Made by a program: the position numbers and the translations under genes
Source: Otis tarda
Taxonomy: Eukaryota > Chordata > Aves > Otidiformes > Otididae
Assembly: GCA_026413225.1 (NCBI GenBank)
Contig: CM048555.1
Span: 78,127,785-78,191,784 of the forward strand
Direction: 5' to 3'
DNA: 64,000 nt
Shown here: piece after piece, positions 46,706-59,134 of the stretch
How the letters are laid out: each line of letters begins with the position of its first letter
Position numbering within the stretch: position 1 is the stretch's first letter
The notes under the pieces: model-generated
The model's database searches: none
What the model was told of the DNA's origin: nothing
What the model saw: the letters and a program-made list of their open reading frames with translations, nothing else

Positions 46706-49580
46706 AATGTCTGTATTGAACTGGAGGATATATTTTGTCAAACATTTAAAACTTATCAAGCAAATTTAGCTTCCACCCCACCCCCTCCCTCAAGGAGTAA
46801 GGTAGAGTTTCCTTAATTTAATTTATTCTGGCCCCAAGGCAACTTGGCATTTAAACATAAGCATAACTTCAAATACATGTTTAGTCTCCTTAAAGACAAT
46901 AAGACTTCCTACACGCTTGAGTCCCTTACTAGACTGGGATCTATAGGCCTAGTCCAATTTCAAACTGTCTTTTCATTTATTTTAATGAGAAATAGATTAG
47001 ATGCTGTATGAATTTATTTCAGTATTGTCATCTTCCAGTACTTTACCCTGGGGCCTGAGTGCAAATATTTGAGATTCAACATGTGTTGCTCATCACTTTT
47101 GGTTAGAAAATATGCCATATTTCCTATTTTCCTGTTCTTTGAATGAAAGAACCCAGAAGGACTTCCCACAGGATGCCTTCCTGTGCAGATTTAAATCTCA
47201 CCTTCTGCAGATGCTCATATGAGGCTTTGAGTTTCATTTGCTGTGAACATTTGAGCCAATAGAAGTTTATTGTCTGGATGTGTACATAAAGTGAACACAA
47301 AAGACACATGAGCATATGAAACCCCTTATTGCTAAATGTTTTTTACATCTTTCACTGTGGCTGATGAACAGATGAGAGTTGGCTACAGGAACCAGCCAGA
47401 GTCAGTCACATTTTTTCAATGGATTATCTGAAATTTTGCTAGAGTGCTGAGAACTGTATGAAGGCCAAATAGAATAAAATCTTTCAAGAAGATACCAGGG
47501 TTCAGTTCAGAGTGACAAGAGAGATGGCAGTGCCTCACATAAAGGAATTTATGAAACTAATGACAGCTGACAGAAAATGTTTGAATATGCATTAACGTTG
47601 GGAAAGTAGTAAGGCCATTTTCTGTTTAAACTCTCACATTGCACAGATGAGAATTGTTAAATATCTTCCACATTCAGCCTTAGTGGTTCAGTTTCAGTGG
47701 TGAGAAAAGTGTCTGTCAAGTGTTGTAAGCATGCATGAGTTGTATGCTGAATGATTATATTTGATGATAAAACTTGTGAGTAAACACATTAAATGTTTGC
47801 AGGAGAAAAATCTGTCTCCAGTACAGGATTATATGAGATAGAATTTATATTTATCCCTACATGCAAATGTAATATATTATAAAGTTCTATAGAAGTACTT
47901 ACAAGCCAAAATAATAAGTTCATTTTACGGATGACCTCATAAATTGTGCAGTGAAGAAGTTTGTGTCTACAAACAAAGGAGATTCCCTTCACACTTGAAT
48001 AATTAGACACTGGAGAGTGAGGGCATACATTAGAAGAAAAGATTAAGATCTATTTCCTGTGGAAATAATATCCTAAAACCTGGGTTATTAATCCAACAGG
48101 ACAGATTCCCTAATACAATAGCTACCTTTTAAATTAGCACCTGTAAATTAACCAGCTCAACTAAACATTGGCAGGATCTTATCACGGTAATGCACAATAA
48201 AGACTACATTATTAAAATTCCACTAAAGAAAACTTAGTGTGAGATAAGGCAGACATGAATGATCATTTAACATTAATCCTGATGACAACAATTTCCACTT
48301 CACTATTGAAATTCCCTCCTTCCCACATTTTCATTTCCAAATACAATACAAACAACATGCTCTAATCAATCACGTATACATCCACTATAATTTTTATACA
48401 AGGCCTTGTAACTTAGACATATAAGCCACTGAAGATGATTTATCTTCCTTCTTGCTTTGCAGTCTCACTAAATGAAAGGAATGATAGAGAAAGGTAAGGT
48501 GGTACACAGAAGTAGCAGGTAAGATATAGAGTTTTAGGAACTGTAGGTAGTTTTAACACTCAATTTGCATTCCGAGTTCATTTAATGATGAATCACAGAT
48601 GTTGATAATAGTCAAACACAGTCCAGTCCAAAACAGAGCTCTTTGTCTGGCACAGCATCACCTGAATGTATTTATGGTGCTTCCACACTAGGCCTAAATC
48701 AGAATGAGTCGTCTTGATCATCTCTGCAACGTGTTTCCAAGTCTAGGTTTGTTTCATACGGTGTCAGCTTGGTGCTCATGGTCCTGAATTCCCCTCCATC
48801 CCTACGTGTAAGGAATAAGTTAAGATCTTAGTCATCACAGGCTCTTTGTAGATGGTGGATGTTGGAGAAGCGGTGCCTGCATGGTACAGTTCAGATCACT
48901 TGTGGTTTAACTGGTCTGTGACCATATTTTAGTTTGGTGTTCGAGACAGACTAGGATAGCAAAGCTTCTGGTTTATAATGTATATTCAGATGGGTTAGAT
49001 AGTATAAAGATCTATTCATAAATCTGTTACATTTGCATTAAGCAATTGCACACACGGCCTACTTTTTGGAGGGAAATTAACAGTAAAAGTAGTTAGCACT
49101 TAACGTCTCCAAGAGTAAAAACACATCAGATCACATTGGGAAGTTGCCAAGAGCTGTTTTAGTTGTCTGGGGTTGGAATGGTGATTTTACTAACCACCAA
49201 AAAAAAAAAAAGCTTAATTTGTCTGCCATAAAACACAAATATGTATGCATGTGGGTGAGAGGACCTAAGTCTCTTCTCCCACTTCACCCTTAACATTCTA
49301 GGTACTCTTATTTCAACACCTCAGCACAATAAAATCTCCAATTTATAACAAAAAATATAGATGAGAAATACCTTATAAAATATGAGTTATTCCTAAAATG
49401 TATCTATTTAAACAATTTCACTGATCTCTAAGGAGGTTTACATAATGGAGAATAGAAAATGGTTCTTTTACTAAAAATGAGAACGCTTTTTTTCTGAAAT
49501 CTGCCACAGAGATAACTATAAAGTATAATGGTAACACCAAAAAATTTGCTTAGAACATGATTTGATAAAAATGTGAGTTT
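46706..49580. other. AT-rich stretch, no gene seen
   Basis: No exon or repeat family recognised. A-run near 49199. Open frames are under 75 codons. Confidence 0.5.
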
Positions 49581-49619
49581 CTTTCATTTTTTTTCTTTCT
49601 TTCTTTTTTTTTTTTTTCT
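49581..49619 (+). repeat. Polypyrimidine tract (CTTT)n/poly-T
   Basis: CTTTCATTTTTTTTCTTTCTTTC followed by about 15 T. Simple sequence on the plus strand. Confidence 0.8.
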
Positions 49620-50234
49620 GGAAAAAACAATTTGACATATCTACCGCATGTAACACTTTTCTAAATCAAGATAACATTTCATTCAGTCTCCATGAGAAGA
49701 TGCAACTTGAGATTTCAAAAGTTAAGCAGAGTATAAAACAAGAAGGAAAGAAAATACATTTTTATCAGAATTCACAGTGATAATAGAAAAAGATGTTATG
49801 GAAAATATATGTAAAATGATTTGAAAATTAAGCATATATAACAATGGCTCTGAAAGAAACATGAACGAAGAACTACAATGAAAAAAAAGGAGGATAAAAT
49901 GCAACAGTTGTGCATGCAAACAAGAACAAGGGTTCTGTCAACTCATGCAAATGCAAATCAAGACCTTTAACATTTTGAAGAAGAGCAATACAATGCAGCA
50001 GGATGAATTTATAGACAATAACCCATCCTAGGGATATGATTAAGCAATTTCCACCTGAAAAGAAATTTACTTGTGTTAACCTCAAAAGAAATATTTAGAA
50101 TGAGTAATGGCTCCATCTGACTTCTCTGCATATAGAGCAGGTATAGGTAACCATGAACATTTATACTTAAAATATGAAAAGAAAAAATCCCTGTCAAAGG
50201 TATTCTGAGTATACCTATAAGAAGAAAACTACGC
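49620..50234. other. AT-rich stretch, no gene seen
   Basis: No recognisable gene or repeat. Open frames of 60-70 codons overlap each other on the minus strand without motifs. Confidence 0.5.
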
Positions 50235-50264
50235 CAAAAAAAAAAAAAAAAAGCACGTGCTTTT
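50235..50264. repeat. Poly-A tract merging into a perfect palindrome with CACGTG core
   Basis: About 17 A run straight into AAAAGCACGTGCTTTT (50249-50264), a 16-bp perfect palindrome centred on the E-box CACGTG. The sequence shows the symmetry; binding by bHLH factors is only a possibility. Confidence 0.75.
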
Positions 50265-51807
50265 ACTAGTTGCAGGCATGCCCCAGGAATTTATGTCCCA
50301 GGAGTTTAAGTCTTACAGTCTAAGTTCTGTGGTGTCAGAATAAAACCAGAATCAAAATTTTCTTAGCACTAAGAAGAGGAAATCGAATGGGGCTGTTATA
50401 TCTGTACTGTAACCAAATATTAGGAATAAGACTAGGGAACAAAGTGACTGGTTAAAACAAATCCCCAGGAACTTTCAAATATTTACCTTTCAGTAATCTG
50501 CTAGCTATTAATAAACCAATGAGTTCATACAGCATTGCTTTGTGACAAAAAATGAGATGATCACCTCTCTTATTAGATAAAATGCCTTTATTACCAAAAT
50601 AGGATTTAATGCAATTTTTGTACTAGAATAAACAGTTATTATTATCCCCCTCCGTGCCCTCCAAAATGAATAATGCTGCAAAACTTTCATCTACTTCTGT
50701 GCTGACCAAGGCACGTGCAAAAGGCAGACTGAATGTGTGACTTGGAGGCAAGAAAATCTTTTGGGAGAAAGAACAGATGAAACAAATTGAGAGACAGTTT
50801 CCGACAGCACATAGGACGGCCAAAAAAAACCCACCTACCCAGACCAGGAGTATCCAAATCTTCTTCAGTGAACAGATAAGATCTTATGTCCACATTGATT
50901 ATCTTTGAGTTATTCAAACTTTGGTCAATATGTTATCATCACAGACTGTATATATGCCTTAAATAATAAAAAATCTCAGTGTGACAGTTGAATATATCCC
51001 TGTCTGCTAACCGTCTCTGTGATATATTCTTCCAGTGGCAGATATATCAGACTACATGCATTTTGTCTAGACTACCCTCACACTAAGCTGCTTTCTTCTG
51101 TAACACCAGAAGGCACCTTATCAGTCAGTTATAAATATTATGAGGCTTTTAATATAAATATTATAATGTCCTTCTTTCAGGAAAGGCATGTGCTTTTCAA
51201 TTCCCTGTTATAAGATTACTGCGAATCCAAGCTTCCTGGTACCGAGTACTCTTCACATTTTATTCGGTTTTAAGATCTCATATATTGAGAACTCTTCTGT
51301 TACATCATGTCCTCACTCGGCAAATAATGTCTCACTAAATTATTTGCATAAGAACAGATTACTGTTGCACTTGGAAGGCACAGTGATCTAGCCCTTATAA
51401 GATATCTACTTTCTAACTAGATTTTTTTTTCTTCCTAATTGTTAGTCACTCATTAATAGTTCTATATAGAGAAGGTATACTTCTGCCTTATTTCTTATGT
51501 ACTTATGCCTCCTGCCTACATATTCTTCTGATTTTTTTGAAGTTAGCTAATGTCTTTCAGATAAGTTTGGCAAAAAAAACCAAACAAACCTCATTTATAA
51601 TTCTTTGCAATTCTTTTAAAAAGAAGACAATTTTTCTTAAAAAAACAAAAACACAAAAAAAACCCCTAGCAGTTTCCATGGAACTTAACATAAGGAAAAT
51701 ATTTCAGGCTGAGATACAATTTTTTTTGGTCAAAATGTTCATTGATTAAATAAATATATTCATGCATAGACCATATATAATATAAATGCCAGGGTATTTA
51801 TTTCTTA
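50265..51807. other. AT-rich stretch, no gene seen
   Basis: Several A-rich runs (50822, 51571, 51640-51663). Open frames are 60-76 codons, overlapping on both strands, with no recognisable motif. Confidence 0.5.
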
Positions 51808-51830
51808 TCTATATATATATAAATATAAAT
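51808..51830. repeat. (TA)n microsatellite
   Basis: TCTATATATATATAAATATAAAT. Short AT dinucleotide run. Confidence 0.75.
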
Positions 51831-51997
51831 GTATCAACTAATCAGTAATTTGATATTTTGCATCCTGACTTCTATGGAAACTGCCTTTCAAAACTTGTTC
51901 TAAATCAGACCTGTCTATTCCAGGAAAAACATCCAGGATAGAGATAAGTTCATCTTAGATGGTACATATTTTTTCTTATTTCTTCATGTTAAATGAA

Positions 51998-53034
51998 AGA
52001 GAGTGGTGGTCAACGGCTCAATGTCCATGTGGACACTGGTCACGAGTGGCATCTCTCAGGGGTCCGTGCTGGGCCGGGCCCTGTTCAACATCTTTGACGG
52101 CGACATGGACAGTGCGATAGAGTGCACCCTCAGCAAGTTCGAGCATGACACCAAGTTGTGTGGTGCCATCGACACGCTGGAAGGGAGGGATGCCATCCAG
52201 AGGGACCTGGACAGGCTGGAGAGGTGGGCCCGTGCCAACCTCATGAAGTTCAACCAGGCCAAGTGCAAGGTCCTGCACCTGGGTCGTGGCAATCCCAGGC
52301 ACAAATACAGGCTGGGCGGAGAATGGATTGAGAGCAGCCCTGAGGAGAAGGACTTGGGAGTGCTGGTGGACGAGAAGCTCAACATGAGCAGGCAATGTGC
52401 CCTTGCGGCCCAGAAGGCCAACTGCATCCTGAGCTGCATCAAGAGAAGAGTGGCCAGCAGGTCGAGGGAGGTGATTCTGCCCCTCTACTCTGCCCTGGTG
52501 AGACCCCACCTGGAGCACTGTGTCCAGTTCTGGAGCCCCCAACACAAGAAGGACATGGACCAGTTGGAGAAGGTCCAGAGGAGGGCCACAAAGATGCTAA
52601 AAGGGCTGGAGCACCTCTCCTATGAGGACAGGCTGAGAGAGTTGGGGCTGTTCAGCCTGGAGAAGAAGAGGCTCCGGGGAGACCTGATAGCTGTCTTCCA
52701 GTACCTCAAGGGGGCCTACAAGAAAGATGGGGAAAGACTGTTTAGTAGGGCCTGTTGCAATAGGACGAGGGGTAATGGTTTTAAAATAGAAGGGGGTAGA
52801 TTTAGATTGGAAATTAGGAAAAAATTTTTTACGATGCGAGTTATAGAACACTGGAACAGGTTGCCCAGAAATGTGGTGGAAGCCCCATCCTGGGAAACAT
52901 TCAAGGCCAGGCTGGATGAGGCTCTGAGCAACCTGATCTAGTTGGGGATGTCCCTGCTCCTTGCAGGGGGGTTGGACTAGATGACCTTTGAAGGTCCCTT
53001 CCAACTCTAACTATTCTATGATTCTATGATTCTA
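51998..53034 (+). mobile_element. CR1 LINE, 5'-truncated, 1.04 kb, second young subfamily
   Basis: Begins in RT at AGAGAGTGGTGGTCAACGG, just before motif B, and runs to two octamers (ATTCTATGATTCTATGATTC). Its C-terminal region reads AAAATAGAAGGGGGTAGATTT, the version shared with the 62357 copy and different from the 3615/7152/32974 group. Host sequence before 51998 shows no CR1. The reading frame is open but the RT core is mutated. Confidence 0.94.
52003..52941 (+). pseudogene. CR1 ORF2 fragment with destroyed RT catalytic box (FEHD for FADD)
   Basis: A 312-codon open frame covers RT from just before motif B to the natural end (SNLI, TAG). Motif B reads GISQGSVLG at residues 16-24, where the other copies have GVPQGSVLG. 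The catalytic box at residues 46-49 (52138-52149) reads Phe-Glu-His-Asp instead of Phe-Ala-Asp-Asp, so the first of the two metal-binding aspartates is His. The rest, including [23 protein letters not shown] and the C-terminus, is well kept. Three changed bases in two adjacent codons, with no stop or frameshift in 0.94 kb, is a little unusual. Even so, the copy lacks the endonuclease and RT fingers and is dead. Confidence 0.92.
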
Positions 53035-54789
53035 AATCATTAAAGTCCTTGTTTTCTTCTCAACGCAGAAAGGATTTTTGCTTTTACGATGCCATTAACT
53101 TTCACGGAAAATAAAAGTACTTTTCCTTTCTCTACTATTGAGCATGATGCGTACATGTAGTGCTATGTTAATGGACAGCACAGCAAATTTTGACCCCTTC
53201 CTCCTACATTCCTACCCTTTATTCTCATCTTGCTGTTTTGCATTATTATTTTCCAAATTCAGTCAACACTGAGGAGTGTTACTTAAGGTAGGTACTATTT
53301 TGACAGTAAATTTTCTTCAGCATGTCACTCTGTGAAATAAAAGGGAAATAGGTCAAGAAAAGCAAACCAAGCAAAACAGGATCATTTAGCTAGAAATAAA
53401 AAACTTTCTAAATGAAAAAAAAATATAATTTTGAGTTAATCTAAAATTTGGCAAAACAGATCTAGCTGCAAACTATGCAAAAATATCATAGGATTTTTTT
53501 TCTGTGTGACAAATTCCTGCACTGTCAGAGAGTGGACCTATCTTGTTGCTACCAATGTGGATGTTCAGTCTTACAGGATGCACAGCAGCTTGCAAAAATG
53601 TCAAGATACCTCAGTGTGAGTAAACTAAACTAATCACTGCAACATAAATTTCCCCATAGTTCGATATTTTATTATGATCCATTAAATATCAGTTAAGTTT
53701 CACACTCAGAGAGGTCTCCAGGTGAGTGAATCTAGCACCTTGTTGTAGAAACCCAGTAGAGCCTGAACATAGCATTCAAACCCAACCCTAGGAGCCCTTA
53801 TTCCAGCCTGGCTTCTCAGTAGCTCCGTAATACGTTATAAATACTTAAAATTAACCTATCATCTGGAGGAAAGCAAACTCGATTGGGAGAAGGTATGAAG
53901 AAAGTCAGAACTGCATACAGACTACAGAATTATTTGATCAGCTTATAAATTAAAGTGCATAATTTGACGAAGAGTAAGAGGTTCAGAGGTATTTGCTTTA
54001 CGTGTTCCATAATATTGGAGAATAGTGAGGCTTAAACCATTAAATACATGCAACTAAATGCTATATTTAAGTATTATAGAAACAATTTCAGCTTCCAGCA
54101 TCTCTTAGGGCTAGCAAAATTCATGTCTGCAAAACCACTAAGAAAACTTAATCTGTTAAAGACAGAGATGCAATCTCCATCAATAACAGTTTCCTCTCCT
54201 TCCTTTTTAACTTCAGATATTAAGGATTACCCAACGGAAAATAAAATTCTTCTCATCAACCTCTTGATGAATATGTATTTTCTCCATCCATTTTATGCTA
54301 CTCATTTCTCCCATCAAACATTTTGTTGAAACATGTTTTCACATTGTTTTGAAATCAGCATGCAGATATGGAATAAAAAAAAACCCCAACCAACTACATG
54401 CTGTTATTTTCACTGTTTTTCTTTGATCACCTCTCCATGGGTATTTTTCTAGGGTCATGCAAATGGTTGGACTTGATGAGGAAAAAAAAGAAAACATAAA
54501 AAGGAGACTATTGTGGCTAAGAGCACAGGAAACAACTGGGACATCCAGTATCAGTTTCCTCTTTATTAAAAGATGGACACATTCCTGTAGGCAAATTCTT
54601 TAAATGAGACATTCTACAAGTGTTTTATTACCAGCAACTGGGGACAGACACTGAAATGTGCTTCATAAATGGAAGGCTATAAACATTTGAAAAAAAATCA
54701 AGCCTAGAAGTTTTTTGTAACTTTGATTTTTCAAGCTCAATTCTGCAGTCTTCCTGCTTGAAATCTGTGGGAGTTGAGGATACTTAACT
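53035..54789. other. AT-rich stretch, no gene seen
   Basis: No exon recognised. At 54464-54478 GGTTGGACTTGATGA matches 15 bases of a CR1 terminus, too short to call. The 93-codon frame at 54048-54329 has no recognisable motif. Confidence 0.5.
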
Positions 54790-54895
54790 TATTCCAAAAT
54801 CACATTCTATCTCTTTCTTTTCCCTATTTGTAAAATAAAGATAAGAAAATACATGCCCTTCAGCACTGTGCAAGGATGATATCATTAAAACTAGG
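54790..54895 (+). mobile_element. Possible MIR-like SINE remnant
   Basis: TTTCCCTATTTGTAAAATAAAGATAAG and GCAAGGATGATATCATTAAAA follow the pattern of a MIR/L2-type 3' region (CCTCATCTGTAAAATGGGGATAA... GAGGATTAAATGAG). It is diverged and short, so the call is tentative. Confidence 0.4.
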
Positions 54896-56052
54896 AATGA
54901 TTTTTAAGATTTTTGTGGACTGAAGGTTCCTATAACTAGTGTAATTGAGGTACATATCCAAAACCAGCTGAATTCTCTAAGCCTTCCAGCTCTCTAAATG
55001 TCTCAAGGTATTTGTTTGAAATCTCTCTGAGTCTCTTTCAAGGCCTTTGGCATGGTCTCACACATCTTCGCTGGTAAATTGGAGAGATATGTGGATCTTA
55101 CGTGTAGGGCATGTTAACAGTGTCAGAAAAAAAATAGTATTAGGGCTCTGTACTATAGTAATATTATTTGTATTATTGTTTAAATACAATAATTACAAAG
55201 GTAAGAAAAAATAATTTGTTCTCTAAAATATGTATCTCTATATTTCAGTGTTTAAACCTGTTGAATTTTTGTAGTATAATCCTCTAAAGCAGGGAGTTCT
55301 ATAACTTATTTTTTACCTTTCTCTCTGCTTTTATGCCCTTATTTCTTGCACTATGAATGAAGTACGAAAAGAAGCGTGCAAAATTGTGATTATTAAAGCC
55401 TTTAGGTCTGTCGTTCTGCTTCACATGACATCTATTTGGTATATCAAGGATATATCAAATCAATGATAGGACCTCAAGTGAGTCTATGGCAAATAACAGC
55501 TAATAGAGATATGAAACGAGTGTCTTACAGCACAAAGGACTATTATGCATTTCTTGTCCATAAGAGATCAGAGGTAATATGTGATACAACTTTAAAGCTA
55601 ACATGAACAGATTCAACTAACATGAACAGATGTTGATACAGGATCAGATGCATTTAGCTCTCCATGCCTCTAAGCATATTTGAGATCCTCTAAATTTTTC
55701 ATTGCTGTCTTAAATCCCCTATGTGCAGCCCAGCTGAGATTTGAGGTAGTTCACTAGGCCTTTCCTAAGCACTGAGTAATCCTTTGATTAAAGAGAGATT
55801 GATAAATGTCAGAGTTACATCTGCACTGTACAATCAGATGTTTCTGATGATGTCTATTACAAAAAACAAAATTCAGAAGCAAACAACTCTGCATGTTGCA
55901 GTACATTTCTGTAAATCCTGTAGGTCATTTTAGATCGTTGAATACATGTAACATATTTCTTACAAGAAAATTGTGAGTTTATATGTCCAACAGACTGCTG
56001 GGTAAAGTTTAGAAGTTTCAATGTCTGTCCAACTATGCTAAACCAGTCAGGT
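54896..56052. other. AT-rich stretch with a 19-bp duplication
   Basis: CTAACATGAACAGAT occurs at 55598-55612 and 55617-55631, a two-copy tandem of 19 bp. No gene or repeat family recognised otherwise. Confidence 0.5.
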
Positions 56053-56588
56053 TGTTGTGGTTTAACACATGGGGAGAGAATCGGAAGAGTAAAAGTGAGA
56101 AAACTTGTGGGTTGGATAAAGACAGTTTAATAAGTAAAGCAAAAGCCATGTACACAAGCAAAGCAAAATAAGGAACTCATTCAACACTTCCCATTGCTGG
56201 GCAAGTGTTCAGCCATCTCCAGGAAAACAGGGCTCCATCTCGCATAATGGTTACTTGGGAAGACAAATGCCATGACTACCAGTATCTCCCCTTTCTTGCT
56301 TCCCCCAACTTTATATGCTGGGCCTGACATCATATGGTATGGAATATCCCTTTGGTGAGTTGAGGTCAGCTGTCTCAGCTGTGTCCCATTCCTACTTCTT
56401 CTGCAGCCACAGCCTCCTCGCTGGTGGGGTGGTGTGAGAAGCAGAAAACGCCTTGATTTTGTGTAAGCACTGCTCAGCAGCGTCGAAAACTTCTCTATAT
56501 TATTAATACTGTTTCCAGCACAAATCCAAAACATAGACCCATAGCTACTACAAGGAAAATTAACCCCACCCCAGCCAAAACCAGCACA
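56053..56588 (+). mobile_element. Solo LTR of an avian endogenous retrovirus
   Basis: Begins TGTTGTGGTTTAAC and ends CCCAGCCAAAACCAGCACA. Internal landmarks are GAGAGAATCGGAAGAG, TGTGGGTTGGATAAAGACAG, TATA-like TTTATATG near 56310, GACATCATATGGTATGG and GTGAGAAGCAGAAAACGCCTTGA. Flanks CAGGT (56048-56052) and CATGT (56589-56593) match in four of five bases, which may be an eroded 5-bp target duplication. Same family as 46219-46700 and 333-510. A segment after TTTAAC that the 46219 copy retains (GCCTCACTCAGC...) is missing here. The 136-codon minus-strand frame inside is chance. Confidence 0.87.
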
Positions 56589-57190
56589 CATGTTTAAAAA
56601 AAATAAAATAAAATTAGTTGTGGAACAGTTGATTCCTTGCTGTGAAAAAGTCTCTTAAAGTAGTCTTTTATGGTAGAACCGAATTCCTCCAGCACGGTAA
56701 TACTAGGCTTAAAATTTGGAAAATTCTTCTAGTTAAATTGATTCATACTTCACCCTTAGAATCAAATCTGGGCAAATTGTATGCCGTGGCATAACTGAAT
56801 GTCTTTTTCTTTGTCGCATTGCAAGGCACGTACTCTCTTCAGTGCATGGGACAAAGGAGAGATCTGGACTGTTTCCCCTTTCACCAGCTTCACCCAGCAG
56901 TTCCAAGGGAAGTAGATGAGCTTCAGCAATACAGACATCTTTTCCCAGAATTACAAGGGCTATCACCTTGTAAAGCTGAATTATCTGAGATAATTTCCCA
57001 TCTCTGTTTTTATGTTTAGTTATCTCTAAAATAAGAGTAAAACCTTAATACTTCACAAGCTGCTTGTAAACAGTATATAGTTAGCATATGTTTACTGTAC
57101 TTATAGCACAACAGACTTTTGTGATCATATTATTTTATTCCTTGAATAAATGATTGAATTTCTCCATGCTTATGAAATAACACTGTCTAT

Positions 57191-57230
57191 AATACTAGTG
57201 TACTAATACTAATTAATACTAGTTAATATC
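57191..57230. repeat. Cluster of ACTAGT / TACTAAT repeats
   Basis: ATACTAGT occurs at 57192-57199 and 57216-57223, with TACTAATACTAATTAATACT between. Short degenerate tandem and inverted repeats in AT-rich DNA. Confidence 0.65.
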
Positions 57231-59106
57231 TTTAAAGGAAACTGTAGTTTAGTTGGGGGCCAGGATGAGGCATTTACTTTACCTACAATAATTTAAAAAG
57301 AACCTAACAAACAAAAACCAAACAAAGCCACAGCTTTAGGAATGTTAATATGCTATAAAATATCAAAATCGGTAAGTAATACATGATTGTGCTATCCATT
57401 ATTAATTAACCCATTTAACCAGTGCTAAACAATGATCAAGCTTCTTCTGCCACCACTTCTACATACCAAAAGAGTTGGTTTGTTAATCAAAAGCACAAAA
57501 GTGCTTTTTATAACTTTTTTTTTTAATGATTTATTTGAAAAGCTGTAACCCTATCTTCATCACAGAACATTTTGCACTGTGTAGCAGTATAAGTCTCAGT
57601 ATGCTATTTACTTTCTTCAAAGAGAATTTATTAAGATGTAATGTATTTTTTTTTTGCTGGACATTGTTTCACAGAAGCACAGCAAGCAGCAATAAACCGC
57701 ATACTGTAAACCTACAAGCAGATTACAATGCACCAAACTATGGCCATTCAATCAAATTGTAACAAGATTTGTATGGTCCTTAAGAGAGTTTTAGAAAGAG
57801 CGGTTGCAATGTGAAAAGACTTCAGTTTGTTTGTTTCATTGAGTTTTTAAAATATTGCAAAAGTCTTAGATGTCTTGCAGTGATAAAAGAAATATATCAG
57901 CTTTTTTTTTTGGGTGCTTTCTGATATTCCCTCTCCATTTTCCTATTCTGCACCAATTTTGTTGATAAACATGAATTTTGCTTTTTTTCAACAAATGAAT
58001 CTGGTTCAACATATTTTGCTCTGCCCTAGGGAAGATACAACTCCATATACCATCTATATAGAAACAAAATTAGTTGGGCTTATACAGCGTTGTATGTGAA
58101 ATGTTCAGTTCCTTTCATCCAGATGCAAAGAATTGTCCACTAAGACCTGTGAAATAAAAGGGAAATGTACTTGTAGAAAAAATAAAGATGGAGTGAGGCC
58201 ACAAAATCCATGGAATTGGGGAATGATTTATTGAATTGGTTTTACAGCAAGTATCTTCCATTTAGTCTGTCAAGGTGGGATACAGCCTTCTCTGTGGTGC
58301 TGCCACAGTTTAGCAGCTATGATGATAATTAAAACAGACTGAAACAGTAACCTTTATAAACAAAAGTAAAACAGCATCTAAGCTGATTATATTTCCTCGT
58401 TTTATTGTGATTTTGACGCAAATGAGGCCAAGATATATTTTATTCATTTTGTGTTTTCTGTTCATGTTTTGCTTTATGACCCTTAGGGATACAGGACTAG
58501 GAATGTAAAGAAGTCTATAAATTAACACAAAACCATGTTTCACAGTAAATACTACCTACATCTTTATAATGTGTTAGCTTAATGTGAACAAACAATAGTT
58601 TTCATGGTAGTTTATTTGCATTTCTTTCCTTGCGGGTTCCCAGGTGTTTTGAGGTATCAGTACGTGGCTTGTGGAAACTATATAGTGAGGGGAAAATTTT
58701 AAAAAGGCACAACAGCATCCTCTAAGCTTTTTCATCTCAACCATTTCCCTTCAAGTCATTTTACATCATTCAGCTATATTTCTTCCCTGCCAACAGGTGG
58801 AGATGGAGTCTCTGAATCTTTCTGAAACCCACTGCTCATTTATTGTCTGTTGGAATATGGAGAATACGTCTGGAAAAAGTCCTGGGTTTGGGTGCTTATT
58901 CATAAAGTCATAATTTTTTTAACCTCAGATGTCAAAAGTTATAATTTCACATCCTTAACAACCATGTACTGTTCTCAATGGATTATTATAGACAGTCTTA
59001 AAAGAGGGAAATCATCTGATAAGAAAAATTATATTTTTCCCTTTCTCTAGAACTGTGCGTAGAATCTCTGCATCAAGGATGAGGACAGAAAGCTTTTAAT
59101 TTGGGT

Positions 59107-59134
59107 TTTTTGTTTGCTTGTTTGTTTGTTTTAA
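59107..59134 (+). repeat. (TTTG)n-like microsatellite
   Basis: TTTTTTGTTTGCTTGTTTGTTTGTTTT. One C interrupts the array. Confidence 0.8.

Noticed and set aside
54048..54329. 93-codon plus-strand frame
   Set aside because: It resembles no family I know. Frames of this length are expected by chance in 64 kb of six-frame translation.
54464..54478. CR1 terminus GGTTGGACTTGATGA
   Set aside because: Only 15 bases match, with no octamer or upstream CR1 context, so it is not reported as an element.
56181..56591. 136-codon minus-strand frame
   Set aside because: It lies entirely inside the LTR at 56053-56588 and has no homology to retroviral proteins that I can recognise.
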